A stretch of DNA of 64,000 nt from contig NZ_PDWT01000006.1 in the NCBI RefSeq assembly GCF_010093345.1, forward strand, positions 62,001 to 126,000. The letters run 5' to 3'. Made by a program: the position numbers and the translations under genes. Position 1 is the first letter of the stretch, and each line of letters begins with the position of its first letter. Source of the stretch: Pseudoxanthomonas yeongjuensis. GTDB taxonomy: Bacteria > Pseudomonadota > Gammaproteobacteria > Xanthomonadales > Xanthomonadaceae. Below the pieces are notes generated by a model, which saw only the letters and a program-made list of their open reading frames with translations, had not been told where the DNA came from and made no database searches. Below, one piece after another: positions 1 through 8,268 of the stretch.

Positions 1-533
1 GCGATGATGTCGGCACGGGTGTAGTGGTTGGGTTCCGGCCACAGCATCAGGTCGCCGCCCCCTTCGGGCAGGCCGCTGTTGTGCACCAGCATATCCTTCA
101 CCTGCATCTCGCGGGTGACCCAGGGATCGTGCATGCGGAATGCGGGCAGGTACTTGGTGACCGGATCGTCCCAGCGCAGTTTTCCCGCATCCACCAGCCG
201 CGCCAGCACGCTGGCGGTCATGGCCTTGCTGTTGGAGGCGATCTTGAACAGGGTTTGCGTATCGATGGGTACGCCACTGCCCGCCGCGATTTCGCCACGG
301 GTTGCCGTGTAAGCGACCCGCCCGTCCTCGATCACGCCGACGGCGATGCCGGGAAGGTGGTATCGCTCCACTGCCGCATCGACGATCGCATCCAGCGCTG
401 CGTCCTGGTTTCGCGTGGCGGTGGTTGCGGTGTCGTTCTTTTCCGTACCACCCGCAATGGCCGGCGCCATGAAAGCGGCCGCGAGCGCCAGACAAGCGAA
501 TGCGGCGGCGCGACGGATTTCCGATGCATCCAT
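1..533 (-). CDS. Serine hydrolase, beta-lactamase/D-aminopeptidase family (3' end outside window)
   Basis: Only the N-terminal 177 residues are inside the window; the gene runs off the left edge. The ATG at 533 gives a signal peptide (hydrophobic residues about 10-27 ending AIA) and then a class C beta-lactamase-like fold. The nucleophile motif S100-N-S-K103 follows TLFKIA, and the later 'LVHNSGLP' segment is typical of this family, whose members are DD-peptidases, D-aminopeptidases, esterases and beta-lactamases. The start overlaps the stop of the upstream decarboxylase gene by one base (TGATG), so translation is probably coupled. Its closest relative in the window is the serine hydrolase at 16297-17910, which shares the 'DPWVTREM' stretch. 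Substrate is unknown; context suggests peptides with D-residues. An ordinary beta-lactamase role cannot be excluded. Confidence 0.85.
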   Translation of the reverse strand, partial: MDASEIRRAAAFACLALAAAFMAPAIAGGTEKNDTATTATRNQDAALDAIVDAAVERYHLPGIAVGVIEDGRVAYTATRGEIAAGSGVPIDTQTLFKIASNSKAMTASVLARLVDAGKLRWDDPVTKYLPAFRMHDPWVTREMQVKDMLVHNSGLPEGGGDLMLWPEPNHYTRADII

Positions 534-1804
534 CAGACATTCCTCCACGAAGTAGCGGCCTGTTCGCCCATGATCATTTCCTCGAACGATTGCCGGCGGC
601 GGATCACAGAGTAGCGTCCCTCGTCGACCAGGACTTCGGCGGCAAGAGGCCTTGAATTGTAGGTCGAGGACATCGACGCGCCATACGCCCCGGTGCAGCG
701 GATCGCCAGCAGGTCGCCTGCCCTGCACTCCGGCAACTCGCGGCCGACGGCGAAGGTATCGCCGGTTTCGCAGACGGGCCCGACCACATCGTAAGTCGTG
801 GCAGGTCGTTCCCCTTCTGCCGCTGTCGCTCCGATCAGTTGAATGTCGTGCCAGGCGTCGTACAGGCTGGGCCGCATCAGGTCGTTCATGGCGGCATCCA
901 CTATCAGGAAATTCCGGCTCTCGCCGCGCTTGGTCCGGATCACCCGGGTCAGCAGCAGTCCTGCCTCCGCCACCAGGTAACGCCCGGGTTCGAGCAGGAT
1001 GCGCCCCTCGAAGCCGGTCAGCGCCTCGCGGATCGTGCGCACGTATTCGACCGGATCTATCGCTCGGTCGTGGCCGGCGCGATAGACCACGCCCAGTCCA
1101 CCGCCCACATCGATGCTGGCGATCTCATGTCCCGCCTCGGCCAGTTCATGCCAGAACCGTGCGACACGCGCCAATGCCTGGCGGAAGGGCTCGAGATCCA
1201 GGATCTGCGAACCGATATGCACGTGCAGGCCGTCCAGCCGTACGTTGGGAAATGCCTTGCTGCCGGAGAACCAGCGTCGTGCCTCGTCGATGCTTACGCC
1301 GAACTTGTTGTCGGACTTGCCGGTGGATATTTTCTGGTGGGTGCGCGCGTCGACGTCGGGATTGATGCGGACCGCCGCGCGTGCGATCACCTTGTGTGCG
1401 TTCGCCACCCGCTGCAGGGTTTCGAACTCGTCGAACGATTCCACGTTGAACCGGCCGACTCCGGCATCGAGCGCCTCCGCCATTTCGGCCTCGGTCTTGC
1501 CGACGCCTGAAAACACGATCCGATCAGCGGGAATTCCCGCCCTGAGGCTGCGATTCAACTCACCGGCGGAAACGATGTCGGCGCCCACGCCGCTTTCCGC
1601 CATCAACTGCAGGATCGCGAGGCTGGAATTGGCTTTGACCGCGAAGCAGATCGTGGCGTCCAGCCCCTGCAACGCTTGCTGCAACCCACTTATGCGCTGG
1701 CGTATCGCGTTGGCGGAATAGGCGTGGAAGGGCGTTGGCAGTGCTGTGGCCAACGCATGCAGTTCAATTCCATCAAAGCGCGACTTTTCCTCGACTTCTG
1801 GCAT
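533..1804 (-). CDS. lysA: Diaminopimelate decarboxylase (PLP fold-type III)
   Basis: The 423-residue protein has the normal LysA length. K57 in 'FAVKANS' is the PLP-binding lysine, 'HIGSQI' lies near residue 198, the phosphate-binding 'DVGGGLG' near 232, 'EPGRYLVA' near 272, and the active-site cysteine is C345 in 'GPVCETGD'. The family removes the D-centre carboxyl of meso-diaminopimelate to give L-lysine. There is no dap gene beside it. Instead it overlaps a serine hydrolase gene and lies near muropeptide-degrading genes, so it may serve catabolism of DAP released from peptidoglycan rather than lysine biosynthesis; that part is inference. The ATG at 1804 has only a weak upstream purine stretch. 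Other fold-III decarboxylases (D-ornithine/D-lysine, arginine) are possible alternatives, but the motifs fit LysA best. Confidence 0.87.
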   Translation of the reverse strand: MPEVEEKSRFDGIELHALATALPTPFHAYSANAIRQRISGLQQALQGLDATICFAVKANSSLAILQLMAESGVGADIVSAGELNRSLRAGIPADRIVFSGVGKTEAEMAEALDAGVGRFNVESFDEFETLQRVANAHKVIARAAVRINPDVDARTHQKISTGKSDNKFGVSIDEARRWFSGSKAFPNVRLDGLHVHIGSQILDLEPFRQALARVARFWHELAEAGHEIASIDVGGGLGVVYRAGHDRAIDPVEYVRTIREALTGFEGRILLEPGRYLVAEAGLLLTRVIRTKRGESRNFLIVDAAMNDLMRPSLYDAWHDIQLIGATAAEGERPATTYDVVGPVCETGDTFAVGRELPECRAGDLLAIRCTGAYGASMSSTYNSRPLAAEVLVDEGRYSVIRRRQSFEEMIMGEQAATSWRNV

Positions 1805-1880
1805 CGGGTCATGGTTCCAGCGGTTTTGGAAGGGCCGAACGATCAGCGGAGACCGTCATCGGTCGACAGCTCCCCGGCCT

Positions 1881-1922
1881 AAAAAAAACAGTGGCAGGGT
1901 GACGATCTTCCATCACCCTGCC
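1881..1922 (-). terminator. Rho-independent terminator of the TonB receptor gene
   Basis: A perfect 10-bp stem (GGCAGGGTGA / TCACCCTGCC, 1893-1902 and 1913-1922) with a 10-nt loop is followed on the minus strand by ACTG and eight T residues (A8 at 1881-1888 on the plus strand). It lies about 55 bp past the stop of the receptor gene at 1976 and before lysA starts at 1804, so it separates the two units. Confidence 0.88.
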
Positions 1923-1975
1923 CTGTTCACGGTCGCTGTCGAAACCTCATGGTTCCGACAGCTGCATGCACGACC

Positions 1976-4969
1976 TCAGAAGCTCCAGGTCACCACCAGG
2001 TTCATATAGCGCGGCGATTGCCAGTTCGTGCCTTCTCCGAAGTAAGGCATCTCGTTTCCGGGTGTGCTTTCGTAACGGGAATGCACGTTGACCTCTACCT
2101 GCTTGTTAAGCAGGTTGTACACGGCGAAGCGCGCCTTCAGGTCGATGCCTTCCACCGGCAGCGTCCAGGTCACGCTGGCGCCCAGGTCCGTGACCCACGG
2201 CATGCGCCCGAATGCGCCCTGCGGCGTGTAGACCAGTTCCCGGGTCGTGTAGTCCCCGCAGCCTGATACGCAAAGCCAGCCCGAACCGCCGCCACTGTAC
2301 TCGCCCGGACCGCCCGCGCTGCGGTTGTCGCCGGGCCAGCGCACGCCATAGGCGGTGATGGGCCCGCCGGAGCGCGCGGAAAACGTGGCGCCGAAGCTCC
2401 ACATGTCGTTGAGCTTGTAACCGCCGCGCAACTTGATCTGGTGGCGGGAGTCGTTGAACAGGACGCCATAGCGCTCATTGACGGCCGGGTGGTCGTAGTA
2501 CTGCACCAGGTTGGTGTCGTTGTAGCCCGTATCCGAGTTCACCGGGCCTTCGATGTTGCCCTCGCTCTTGGACCAGAGGTAACTGGCGTTGAAAAACCAC
2601 TTGTCGTTCCATGCACGGTCAAGCTGGAACTCGACCGCCTTGTAGGTGCGTCGGGGTTTCTTGTAACCCATCACGGTGCCGCTGCCGGACGCAATGTAAC
2701 CATCCGTGGAGTTGTCGAAAGTTACCCATTCGTTGGTATCCGGGCACCACAGAGTGTTCGTTTCGCCGGGGTTGAGGATCGGCCAGTCACCGGAATACCA
2801 GTCGCATCCTTCCACGTGCCGGATGCTCACGTCTTCCACGGCACGGGTCACCTTGCGGTAAGTGGCATTGACGCCCCATGACCATTCCTGGTTGAGGGCT
2901 TGCTGGAAGCCCAGGATGAATTCGTCCTGGAACACCTGCTTCAGGTCGCGGGCGACTGCGGTACGGACATCGTCGGGTGCCGGGGCATTGCCTTCGGTAT
3001 TGACCGGACCGATTTGCGCACCGAGGTTCGGGAGCAGGTACGTTGCGCCCGTGGCCGGATCGGTGTGTTCGGTCCAGCCATCGAGCGCGTAGTAAGTGTG
3101 CTCGTCGGTGGTGCCGCCACCGAAGTAGTCGGTGAGCTTGTTGGTCAGCGGAATGTAATAGCGGCCGGCGTTGCCGAACAGCTTCATGGTGCCATCGCCA
3201 TTCATGTCCCAGCTGAAGCCGAGGCGCGGGGAGATCATGTCGCTGAAATCGGCCTTGGCGAAGGTCGCGCCCGAAGCAAGCGTATTCTCGAACATGTCTG
3301 CGCGCACGCCCAGGCTGAGCAGCAGGTTAGGCGTGACACTCCAGTTGTCTTCCACATAAATCGCCTGCGCCTTGGTCGAGACCGGGGCACCGGTGATTTT
3401 GCGGCGCGCATCGACGTAGGCGGTCCCGGCGTCAACGAGTCCGCCGCCGGGAAGCTCACGGTCCTCATCGGTGGCGTTTATGGGCATGCCAAGCAGCAAG
3501 TAGCTCACGCCGTCGCCCGGATACAGCGCCGAGCTGGTGGAATCCATGATTTCCTGATCCAGGCCGAAGCGCAGCAGGTGGTCGCCCAGCGTCCATTCGA
3601 AATCCAGGCGAGCCGCTTCGCGCTTGTCGTAGCGGCTGCTGATCCCGCTGTTGGTCGGATGGCAGCCTTCCCGTATGGTCGCATCCCCGAACATCTTGTC
3701 GTAGGTGCTGTCGCGGAAGACTATGCTGCAATAACCGTCCCAAGGCGGGCTGCCGCTGGTGCTGCTGCGCTTGTTTACGCCATACATCGCCTTGGCAACG
3801 AAATTGTCGCCGAAATGGCCCGTATAGGTTGCCGACCAGTTGTCGCCGCCGGAACCCGACGTGCTTTCGCCCAGATTGTCGCCAATGACAGCCGTATCCC
3901 AGTCGTATTCATACTTGGTGGTGACCGAATCGGCCTTGTCGGAGAAAGCCAGCAGTTCCAGCGAGTGATTGTCATTGATGCGCCAGTCGAGCTTGGTGCC
4001 CCAGAAGTCATTGCTGTTCTTGGTCTTCCAGGCTTCGATCGTATCGAAGTCCTTGGAGTCGTTGTCCCGGTTTTCATACATGGCGAAGAAGAACAGCCTG
4101 TCCTTCACGAGGGGGCCGGACGCCCACACGTTGGTCTTGAAGAACGGGCTCACATCGCGGCTGGTGCGATTGCGCGGGACGAGGGTGCCATCGGAATTGA
4201 AGCGGTCCGTCCTTTCAGACGCCCAGGCCGACGGTTCCAGCGTCACTTCCATGCCACCATGGAATTCGTTGCCGCCGGAGCGGGTCACCGCATTGATGAC
4301 GCCACCGGTAGTACGGCCGAATTCCGCCGAATAGCCGCCGGTCTTGACCTGGAATTCCTCGTAGAAGGCGAACGGCACCGATGAAAAACCCTGACGACGG
4401 AAGGGATCGGTCACGTTCAGGCCGTTGATGTAAACGGCGTTCTCCGCCACCGACGATCCGCCGAAGCTTAGGCCGCCAAAGGAGGAACCGGAATCGATCA
4501 CGCCTGGCGCCAGCAGCGCCACGGAAGTCAGGTTCTGGTCCACCGGCAACCGGGCCAGTTCCTGGCGATTGATGTTGGTCGCCGTTTCCGTGGAACGCAC
4601 GTCGACGCGGTTGACGATACGCGAACCGATCACCTGCACCACGTCCAGGTTTACTGCGCCAGCACCGGCCAGGTTCACGGTAGTAGTGCCGCCGATCGAT
4701 ACGTTGACTGAAAGCGGCTCACCGCCGCCTGCGACCAGGGTGTAATCGCCCGGCGGCAATTGCGCCACGCGGTAAGTGCCATCGCTGCCGACCGTCACCG
4801 TGCGGCTCAGGCCGGTGGCGGGATTGGTGACTGTGATCTGCTCGCCGGCGTTGGCACGGCCGGCCACTGCGCCGGTCACGCTTTGCGCCATCGCCAACGG
4901 CGCCATGGACGCCAGACACGATCCCAACGCTATACACAGCGCGGCCCTACGCAAATTTTTGCTGTTCAT
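1976..4969 (-). CDS. TonB-dependent receptor, Oar/carboxypeptidase-regulatory-domain type
   Basis: The 997-residue outer-membrane receptor starts with a signal peptide ending 'PLAMA-QS'. Residues about 30-105 form a carboxypeptidase-regulatory-like beta-sandwich ('TNPATGLSRTVTVGSDGTYRV', 'QLPPGDYTL' segments). The plug domain follows ('QELARLPVDQNLTSVALLAPG', 'GYSAEFGRTTGGVINAVTRSG'), then a beta-barrel ending in aromatic 'VTWSF'. This architecture is the Oar-like class, common in Xanthomonadaceae and often linked to uptake of peptides or protein breakdown products. The ATG at 4969 has a GGGAG Shine-Dalgarno. It begins 45 bp after the stop of the transglutaminase-like gene, so the two are probably one operon, ended by the terminator at 1881-1922. 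The ligand cannot be read from sequence. Confidence 0.9.
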   Translation of the reverse strand: MNSKNLRRAALCIALGSCLASMAPLAMAQSVTGAVAGRANAGEQITVTNPATGLSRTVTVGSDGTYRVAQLPPGDYTLVAGGGEPLSVNVSIGGTTTVNLAGAGAVNLDVVQVIGSRIVNRVDVRSTETATNINRQELARLPVDQNLTSVALLAPGVIDSGSSFGGLSFGGSSVAENAVYINGLNVTDPFRRQGFSSVPFAFYEEFQVKTGGYSAEFGRTTGGVINAVTRSGGNEFHGGMEVTLEPSAWASERTDRFNSDGTLVPRNRTSRDVSPFFKTNVWASGPLVKDRLFFFAMYENRDNDSKDFDTIEAWKTKNSNDFWGTKLDWRINDNHSLELLAFSDKADSVTTKYEYDWDTAVIGDNLGESTSGSGGDNWSATYTGHFGDNFVAKAMYGVNKRSSTSGSPPWDGYCSIVFRDSTYDKMFGDATIREGCHPTNSGISSRYDKREAARLDFEWTLGDHLLRFGLDQEIMDSTSSALYPGDGVSYLLLGMPINATDEDRELPGGGLVDAGTAYVDARRKITGAPVSTKAQAIYVEDNWSVTPNLLLSLGVRADMFENTLASGATFAKADFSDMISPRLGFSWDMNGDGTMKLFGNAGRYYIPLTNKLTDYFGGGTTDEHTYYALDGWTEHTDPATGATYLLPNLGAQIGPVNTEGNAPAPDDVRTAVARDLKQVFQDEFILGFQQALNQEWSWGVNATYRKVTRAVEDVSIRHVEGCDWYSGDWPILNPGETNTLWCPDTNEWVTFDNSTDGYIASGSGTVMGYKKPRRTYKAVEFQLDRAWNDKWFFNASYLWSKSEGNIEGPVNSDTGYNDTNLVQYYDHPAVNERYGVLFNDSRHQIKLRGGYKLNDMWSFGATFSARSGGPITAYGVRWPGDNRSAGGPGEYSGGGSGWLCVSGCGDYTTRELVYTPQGAFGRMPWVTDLGASVTWTLPVEGIDLKARFAVYNLLNKQVEVNVHSRYESTPGNEMPYFGEGTNWQSPRYMNLVVTWSF

Positions 4970-5014
4970 CCCCGATCTCTCCCTTGCTGAATTGGTAGGT
5001 TGGTTCCCGCTCGG

Positions 5015-6517
5015 CTATTCGGCACTGCTCTTCATCGGCAGTATTTTTCCTTCGAATTCGTAATCCCATTGATCGAAATAGAGGTTGCCACCGCTCCATT
5101 CCGCTTCCCCGCGTTGCAGGTCCACCGTCTCCGAGCGGAAATGCCGCTTGGCGGGGACCAAATCCCGCGAATAGTCGTCGTTGAAGGCGATGCGGTACGC
5201 ATCCAGCCCCCCGAGATAGAAATTGGCGATCTGCGGATCCGGATCGTCCAGCCGGCCGGTGGTGACGTCCATCGGCACCCAGCCGTAGGGAGCGAAATAG
5301 ACCTTCCCCCAGTCGTGCAGGTTGTCGTAGTCGCCATCCGAATAGACCATCCCCGACTGCCAGCGCGCCGGTATGCCGTTGAGCCGCAGCAGCGCTATCA
5401 ACAACAGCGTCTGCTGCCCGCAGTCGGCGTGGCCGGCGTGCAGCGCGTAGTCGCTGATGTTGGTGATGGTCGAATACTCGCGGGCGCCGGCCCACGGGAT
5501 CTGATCGACCGCAGCAAAGAGTTTTTGCGCGATCCGGTACGGATTCTTCTCGTCACCGACCACTTTGCGGGAGAACTCGCGCAGCGCCGGCGTGAACACC
5601 ACGTGCGGCGGGCGTTCGGCCACGAACGGCGCCAGTTCCGCGGTGAGCGGCGCCGCGACCACCTTGTCGGCATCGATGGCGTGGTACTGCCCGCGGATGG
5701 TCAGCTCATAGCTGATCGAGAATTTCGTGGGCTGGCCGGCGCTCGCCGGCTTTTCCAGATACACCGTGCGCTGCAGCGTCGACTCCGGCGCGATCTGGTG
5801 CGCCGCCGGCACGCTTTCGATGAAGCGGATGTCTTCCTGCTGCCCGGGAATCGCACGCGGATACGGGATCCACGCACGCACGGTTTCCCCGGCGGGCACC
5901 GCATCCGCATCGACGGTCAGCGACTGGGTGACGCGGAGGCGCCTGGACCCGGCATCGGTGGCGTGTTGCGCCAGTGCCGCATCGCGTACTTCGCGGTGAT
6001 GGGCATTGGCTGCTTCCATCGGCCCATCGACGACGGGAGTCTGCTCCTGCCGACGCGCCCTGGCCTCGGCGCTGAGCCGGAACAGATTGGAAGGGGCGCG
6101 GTTGAAATACAGCTTGCGGCCGTCGATGACCTGGTATTCGAGCAGTCCCGCCGCGTCCCAGCGGGCGAACTCCTCATCACCCAGATCGGGGATCTGCTTG
6201 CGGATCCGGGCCTTGGCTTGATCGGCATCGACGGTGAAATCGATCAGGATCCGGCGCATGCGTTCGCGCTGGAACAACAGCGCCGACTTCGCTTCGGTGG
6301 ACACAGCTGGCGATGCGAGTGACTTGGCGATGGAGGATTCCGCTTCGGCGAAGTGCCCCGCATCGATCAACCCGGCCACGGTTTGGGTTTCCTGCGCCGC
6401 CATGTCCGTCGCCATCAACGGCGCGGAACAGGCGAGCGCCGCGGCCAGCAGCAAGCCCACCCAGACCGGCTTCGAGCCGGGGCGAACGACGATTGCGTTG
6501 ACAGGACTCCCCACCAT
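5015..6517 (-). CDS. Secreted transglutaminase-like superfamily protein
   Basis: The protein has an N-terminal hydrophobic segment ending in 'AAALAC', which could be a lipobox or a plain signal peptide. A helical region is followed by a transglutaminase-like core with C366 in 'HADCGQQTLL', H401 in 'NLHDWGKVYF' and D417 in 'PMDVTTG', the Cys-His-Asp triad of this superfamily. Bacterial members are usually thiol proteases or peptidases rather than cross-linkers. Residues about 205-300 ('RVTQSLTVDADAVPAGETVRAWIPYP') resemble the beta-sandwich common before such cores. The start is uncertain: ATG at 6517 is used here, with ATG 6544 or TTG 6547 possible; none has a strong ribosome site. It is the first gene of a unit with the Oar-type receptor, suggesting peptide processing at the envelope. 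Confidence 0.8.
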   Translation of the reverse strand: MVGSPVNAIVVRPGSKPVWVGLLLAAALACSAPLMATDMAAQETQTVAGLIDAGHFAEAESSIAKSLASPAVSTEAKSALLFQRERMRRILIDFTVDADQAKARIRKQIPDLGDEEFARWDAAGLLEYQVIDGRKLYFNRAPSNLFRLSAEARARRQEQTPVVDGPMEAANAHHREVRDAALAQHATDAGSRRLRVTQSLTVDADAVPAGETVRAWIPYPRAIPGQQEDIRFIESVPAAHQIAPESTLQRTVYLEKPASAGQPTKFSISYELTIRGQYHAIDADKVVAAPLTAELAPFVAERPPHVVFTPALREFSRKVVGDEKNPYRIAQKLFAAVDQIPWAGAREYSTITNISDYALHAGHADCGQQTLLLIALLRLNGIPARWQSGMVYSDGDYDNLHDWGKVYFAPYGWVPMDVTTGRLDDPDPQIANFYLGGLDAYRIAFNDDYSRDLVPAKRHFRSETVDLQRGEAEWSGGNLYFDQWDYEFEGKILPMKSSAE

Positions 6518-6688
6518 TTCGACTTGCGACGCCTCCCACGGCATCAAGCGGAAGATGACTGTCTAACATGTCATGAAACCGTCGTCAATAATTTATTCTT
6601 CAATCTTGTGATATAAGAATCATGTATTCCCAACTCCCGGCTGGCCGGGTGAGGGGAAGAATCGGGAAACAATCCGCAAGGGGAACGC

Positions 6689-6826
6689 ATGATCCGCACG
6701 GCCCTGCCCGTTCTGGCGATCGCATTGAAGGCCACCGGGATTTTCACCGTACGCAGGGACCGCGCGTGCCGGCGCCGGTTTGCCGGCCTTTCCTGCTCCA
6801 TCATTCCTGGCTTCCGTCCGAGGTAG
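6689..6826 (+). CDS. Possible 45-residue leader ORF upstream of the NlpC/P60 gene
   Basis: A short frame starts at an ATG preceded by AAGGGGAACGC, a good Shine-Dalgarno at normal distance, and ends at TAG three bases before the ATG of the NlpC/P60 gene. The peptide begins with a hydrophobic stretch (MIRTALPVLAIALKATG) and continues Arg/Cys-rich. No family is recognised. It could be a translated leader coupling expression to the next gene, or chance in GC-rich DNA. The rest of the 312-bp gap (6518-6829) is AT-rich near 6570-6620 and probably holds the divergent promoters. Confidence 0.25.
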   Translation: MIRTALPVLAIALKATGIFTVRRDRACRRRFAGLSCSIIPGFRPR

Positions 6827-6829
6827 ACC

Positions 6830-8239
6830 ATGCGACTCTTTCTCCGCGCTCCCCATGCCCTGCTCGCCCTTTCCCTGCTCACGTGCGCGTCCCTGGCCCA
6901 GGCACGCGGCGACGCGCCTGCGGCACCGGTTCCCGCGCATGGCGTGGTCGGAATCGGCGATGCGCAACTCACCGCCGATTTCTGGGTCGCCCAGGCCGAC
7001 CATCCCGACCGGGTGGTGCTGGATGAAGCCGCGATCGCGGCGCAGAACGAAAAACTGGAGCGCACCGATCCATCGATGAACGACCTGGCGGCATTGCCGG
7101 CTTCCTTGCCCAGGGCCCGGATCGTGGAATGGATCCAGGACTTGTCGTCGCGGCCCGAAAAACCCTTCTATGACGTGGACGGCAATCCGGTGCCTGCTTC
7201 CACGCTCGACGGGTTGATGGACGCGCTGGACCTGGACGCGATCGCCGCTGACACCAGGACGCGCTACGGACTGGTGCTGCGCCGGACCGCGTTGCGCGGT
7301 TTCCCGACCGGGTTGCGCGTCTTCAGCAGCCGCGGCGACACCGACATCGACCGTTTCCAGGAAAGCGCCCTGTTCCCCGGCACCCCGGTGGCGATCGCGC
7401 ACCAGAGCCGGGACGGAAAGTGGCTGTGGGTGGTGAGCCCGAGGTACAAGGCCTGGGTGAGCCGACAGGACATCGCCGAAGGCAGCCGCGAGCAGGTGCT
7501 CGCCTACGCGGACAAGACGCCTTATCGCATCGTGCTGGGAGCGAAGGTGTCCACGGTGTATACCCGCGAGCAGCCGCAGTTGTCCGAATTGCAGCTGGAC
7601 ATGGGCGTGCGGGTTCCACTGGCCGACGTGCCGCCGGACGCGCCGGTGAACGGCCAGCATCCCTATTCCTCGTGGACGGTCGAACTGCCGATCCGCGCCG
7701 CCGATGGATCCCTCGGTTTCGCACCGGCGCTGCTGCAGAAGAACCAGGACACCGCGAGCGGCTACCTGCCGCTTACCCACGCAAATCTTGTCCGCCAGGC
7801 CTTCAAGTTCCTCGGCGAGCGCTACGGCTGGGGCCATTCCTACAATGGCCGCGACTGCAGCGGATTCGTTTCCGAGGTCTATCGCAGCATGGGCGTGGAG
7901 TTGCCGCGCAATACCCGCGACCAGAGCATCAGCCCCGCGCTGAACCACGTGACCTTCGCCAAGGACGAAGGGTCCGAGCGGCGCAAGGCCGCCGTGGATG
8001 CGCTGCAAGTGGGCGACCTGATCTATATCCCCGGCCACGTGATGATGATGATCGGCCGCATCGACGGCGCGCCCTACGTGATCCACGACACCAATGGCGG
8101 CAGCTATCTCGGCGCCGATGGCAAGCTGCGCTCCATGCATCTCAACGCCGTATCGATGACCCCGTTGCTGCCGCTGCGCTTCAACGTCGAACAGACCTAC
8201 GTGGACCGCATCACCAGCATCGTCCGCATCCGCCCCTGA
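6830..8239 (+). CDS. Exported SH3-NlpC/P60 cysteine peptidase (YkfC-like muropeptide hydrolase)
   Basis: 469 residues with a signal peptide (cleavage near 'AQA-RG'), a long N-terminal part with SH3-like segments (about 140-300; 'GTPVAIAHQSRDGKWLWV'), and a C-terminal NlpC/P60 domain. Catalytic residues are visible: C343 in 'GRDCSGF', H403 in 'PGHVMMM' and H419 in 'VIHDTNGG'. Proteins of this layout cleave the gamma-D-Glu-meso-DAP bond of peptidoglycan stem peptides and leave L-Ala-D-Glu. The next gene, 29 bp downstream, is an L-Ala-D/L-Glu epimerase, exactly the enzyme needed for that product (compare ykfB-ykfC of Bacillus). ATG at 6830 has GAGGTAGACC upstream. Function is strongly supported by family and neighbour; exact bond specificity is inferred. 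Confidence 0.88.
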   Translation: MRLFLRAPHALLALSLLTCASLAQARGDAPAAPVPAHGVVGIGDAQLTADFWVAQADHPDRVVLDEAAIAAQNEKLERTDPSMNDLAALPASLPRARIVEWIQDLSSRPEKPFYDVDGNPVPASTLDGLMDALDLDAIAADTRTRYGLVLRRTALRGFPTGLRVFSSRGDTDIDRFQESALFPGTPVAIAHQSRDGKWLWVVSPRYKAWVSRQDIAEGSREQVLAYADKTPYRIVLGAKVSTVYTREQPQLSELQLDMGVRVPLADVPPDAPVNGQHPYSSWTVELPIRAADGSLGFAPALLQKNQDTASGYLPLTHANLVRQAFKFLGERYGWGHSYNGRDCSGFVSEVYRSMGVELPRNTRDQSISPALNHVTFAKDEGSERRKAAVDALQVGDLIYIPGHVMMMIGRIDGAPYVIHDTNGGSYLGADGKLRSMHLNAVSMTPLLPLRFNVEQTYVDRITSIVRIRP

Positions 8240-8268
8240 TAACGAATTCCCATAAAGAACCGACACCA

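Noticed and set aside
2900-4384. Long plus-strand open frame opposite the Oar-type receptor
   Set aside because: It is antisense to a complete receptor with signal peptide, plug and barrel end; the frame is open only because of GC-rich codon bias and shows no family.
6560-6620. AT-rich region compared with the XRE-cupin operator
   Set aside because: It lacks the TTGACA-N16-CATTAT spacing and the TCCT/AGGA core, so it was not counted as another copy.
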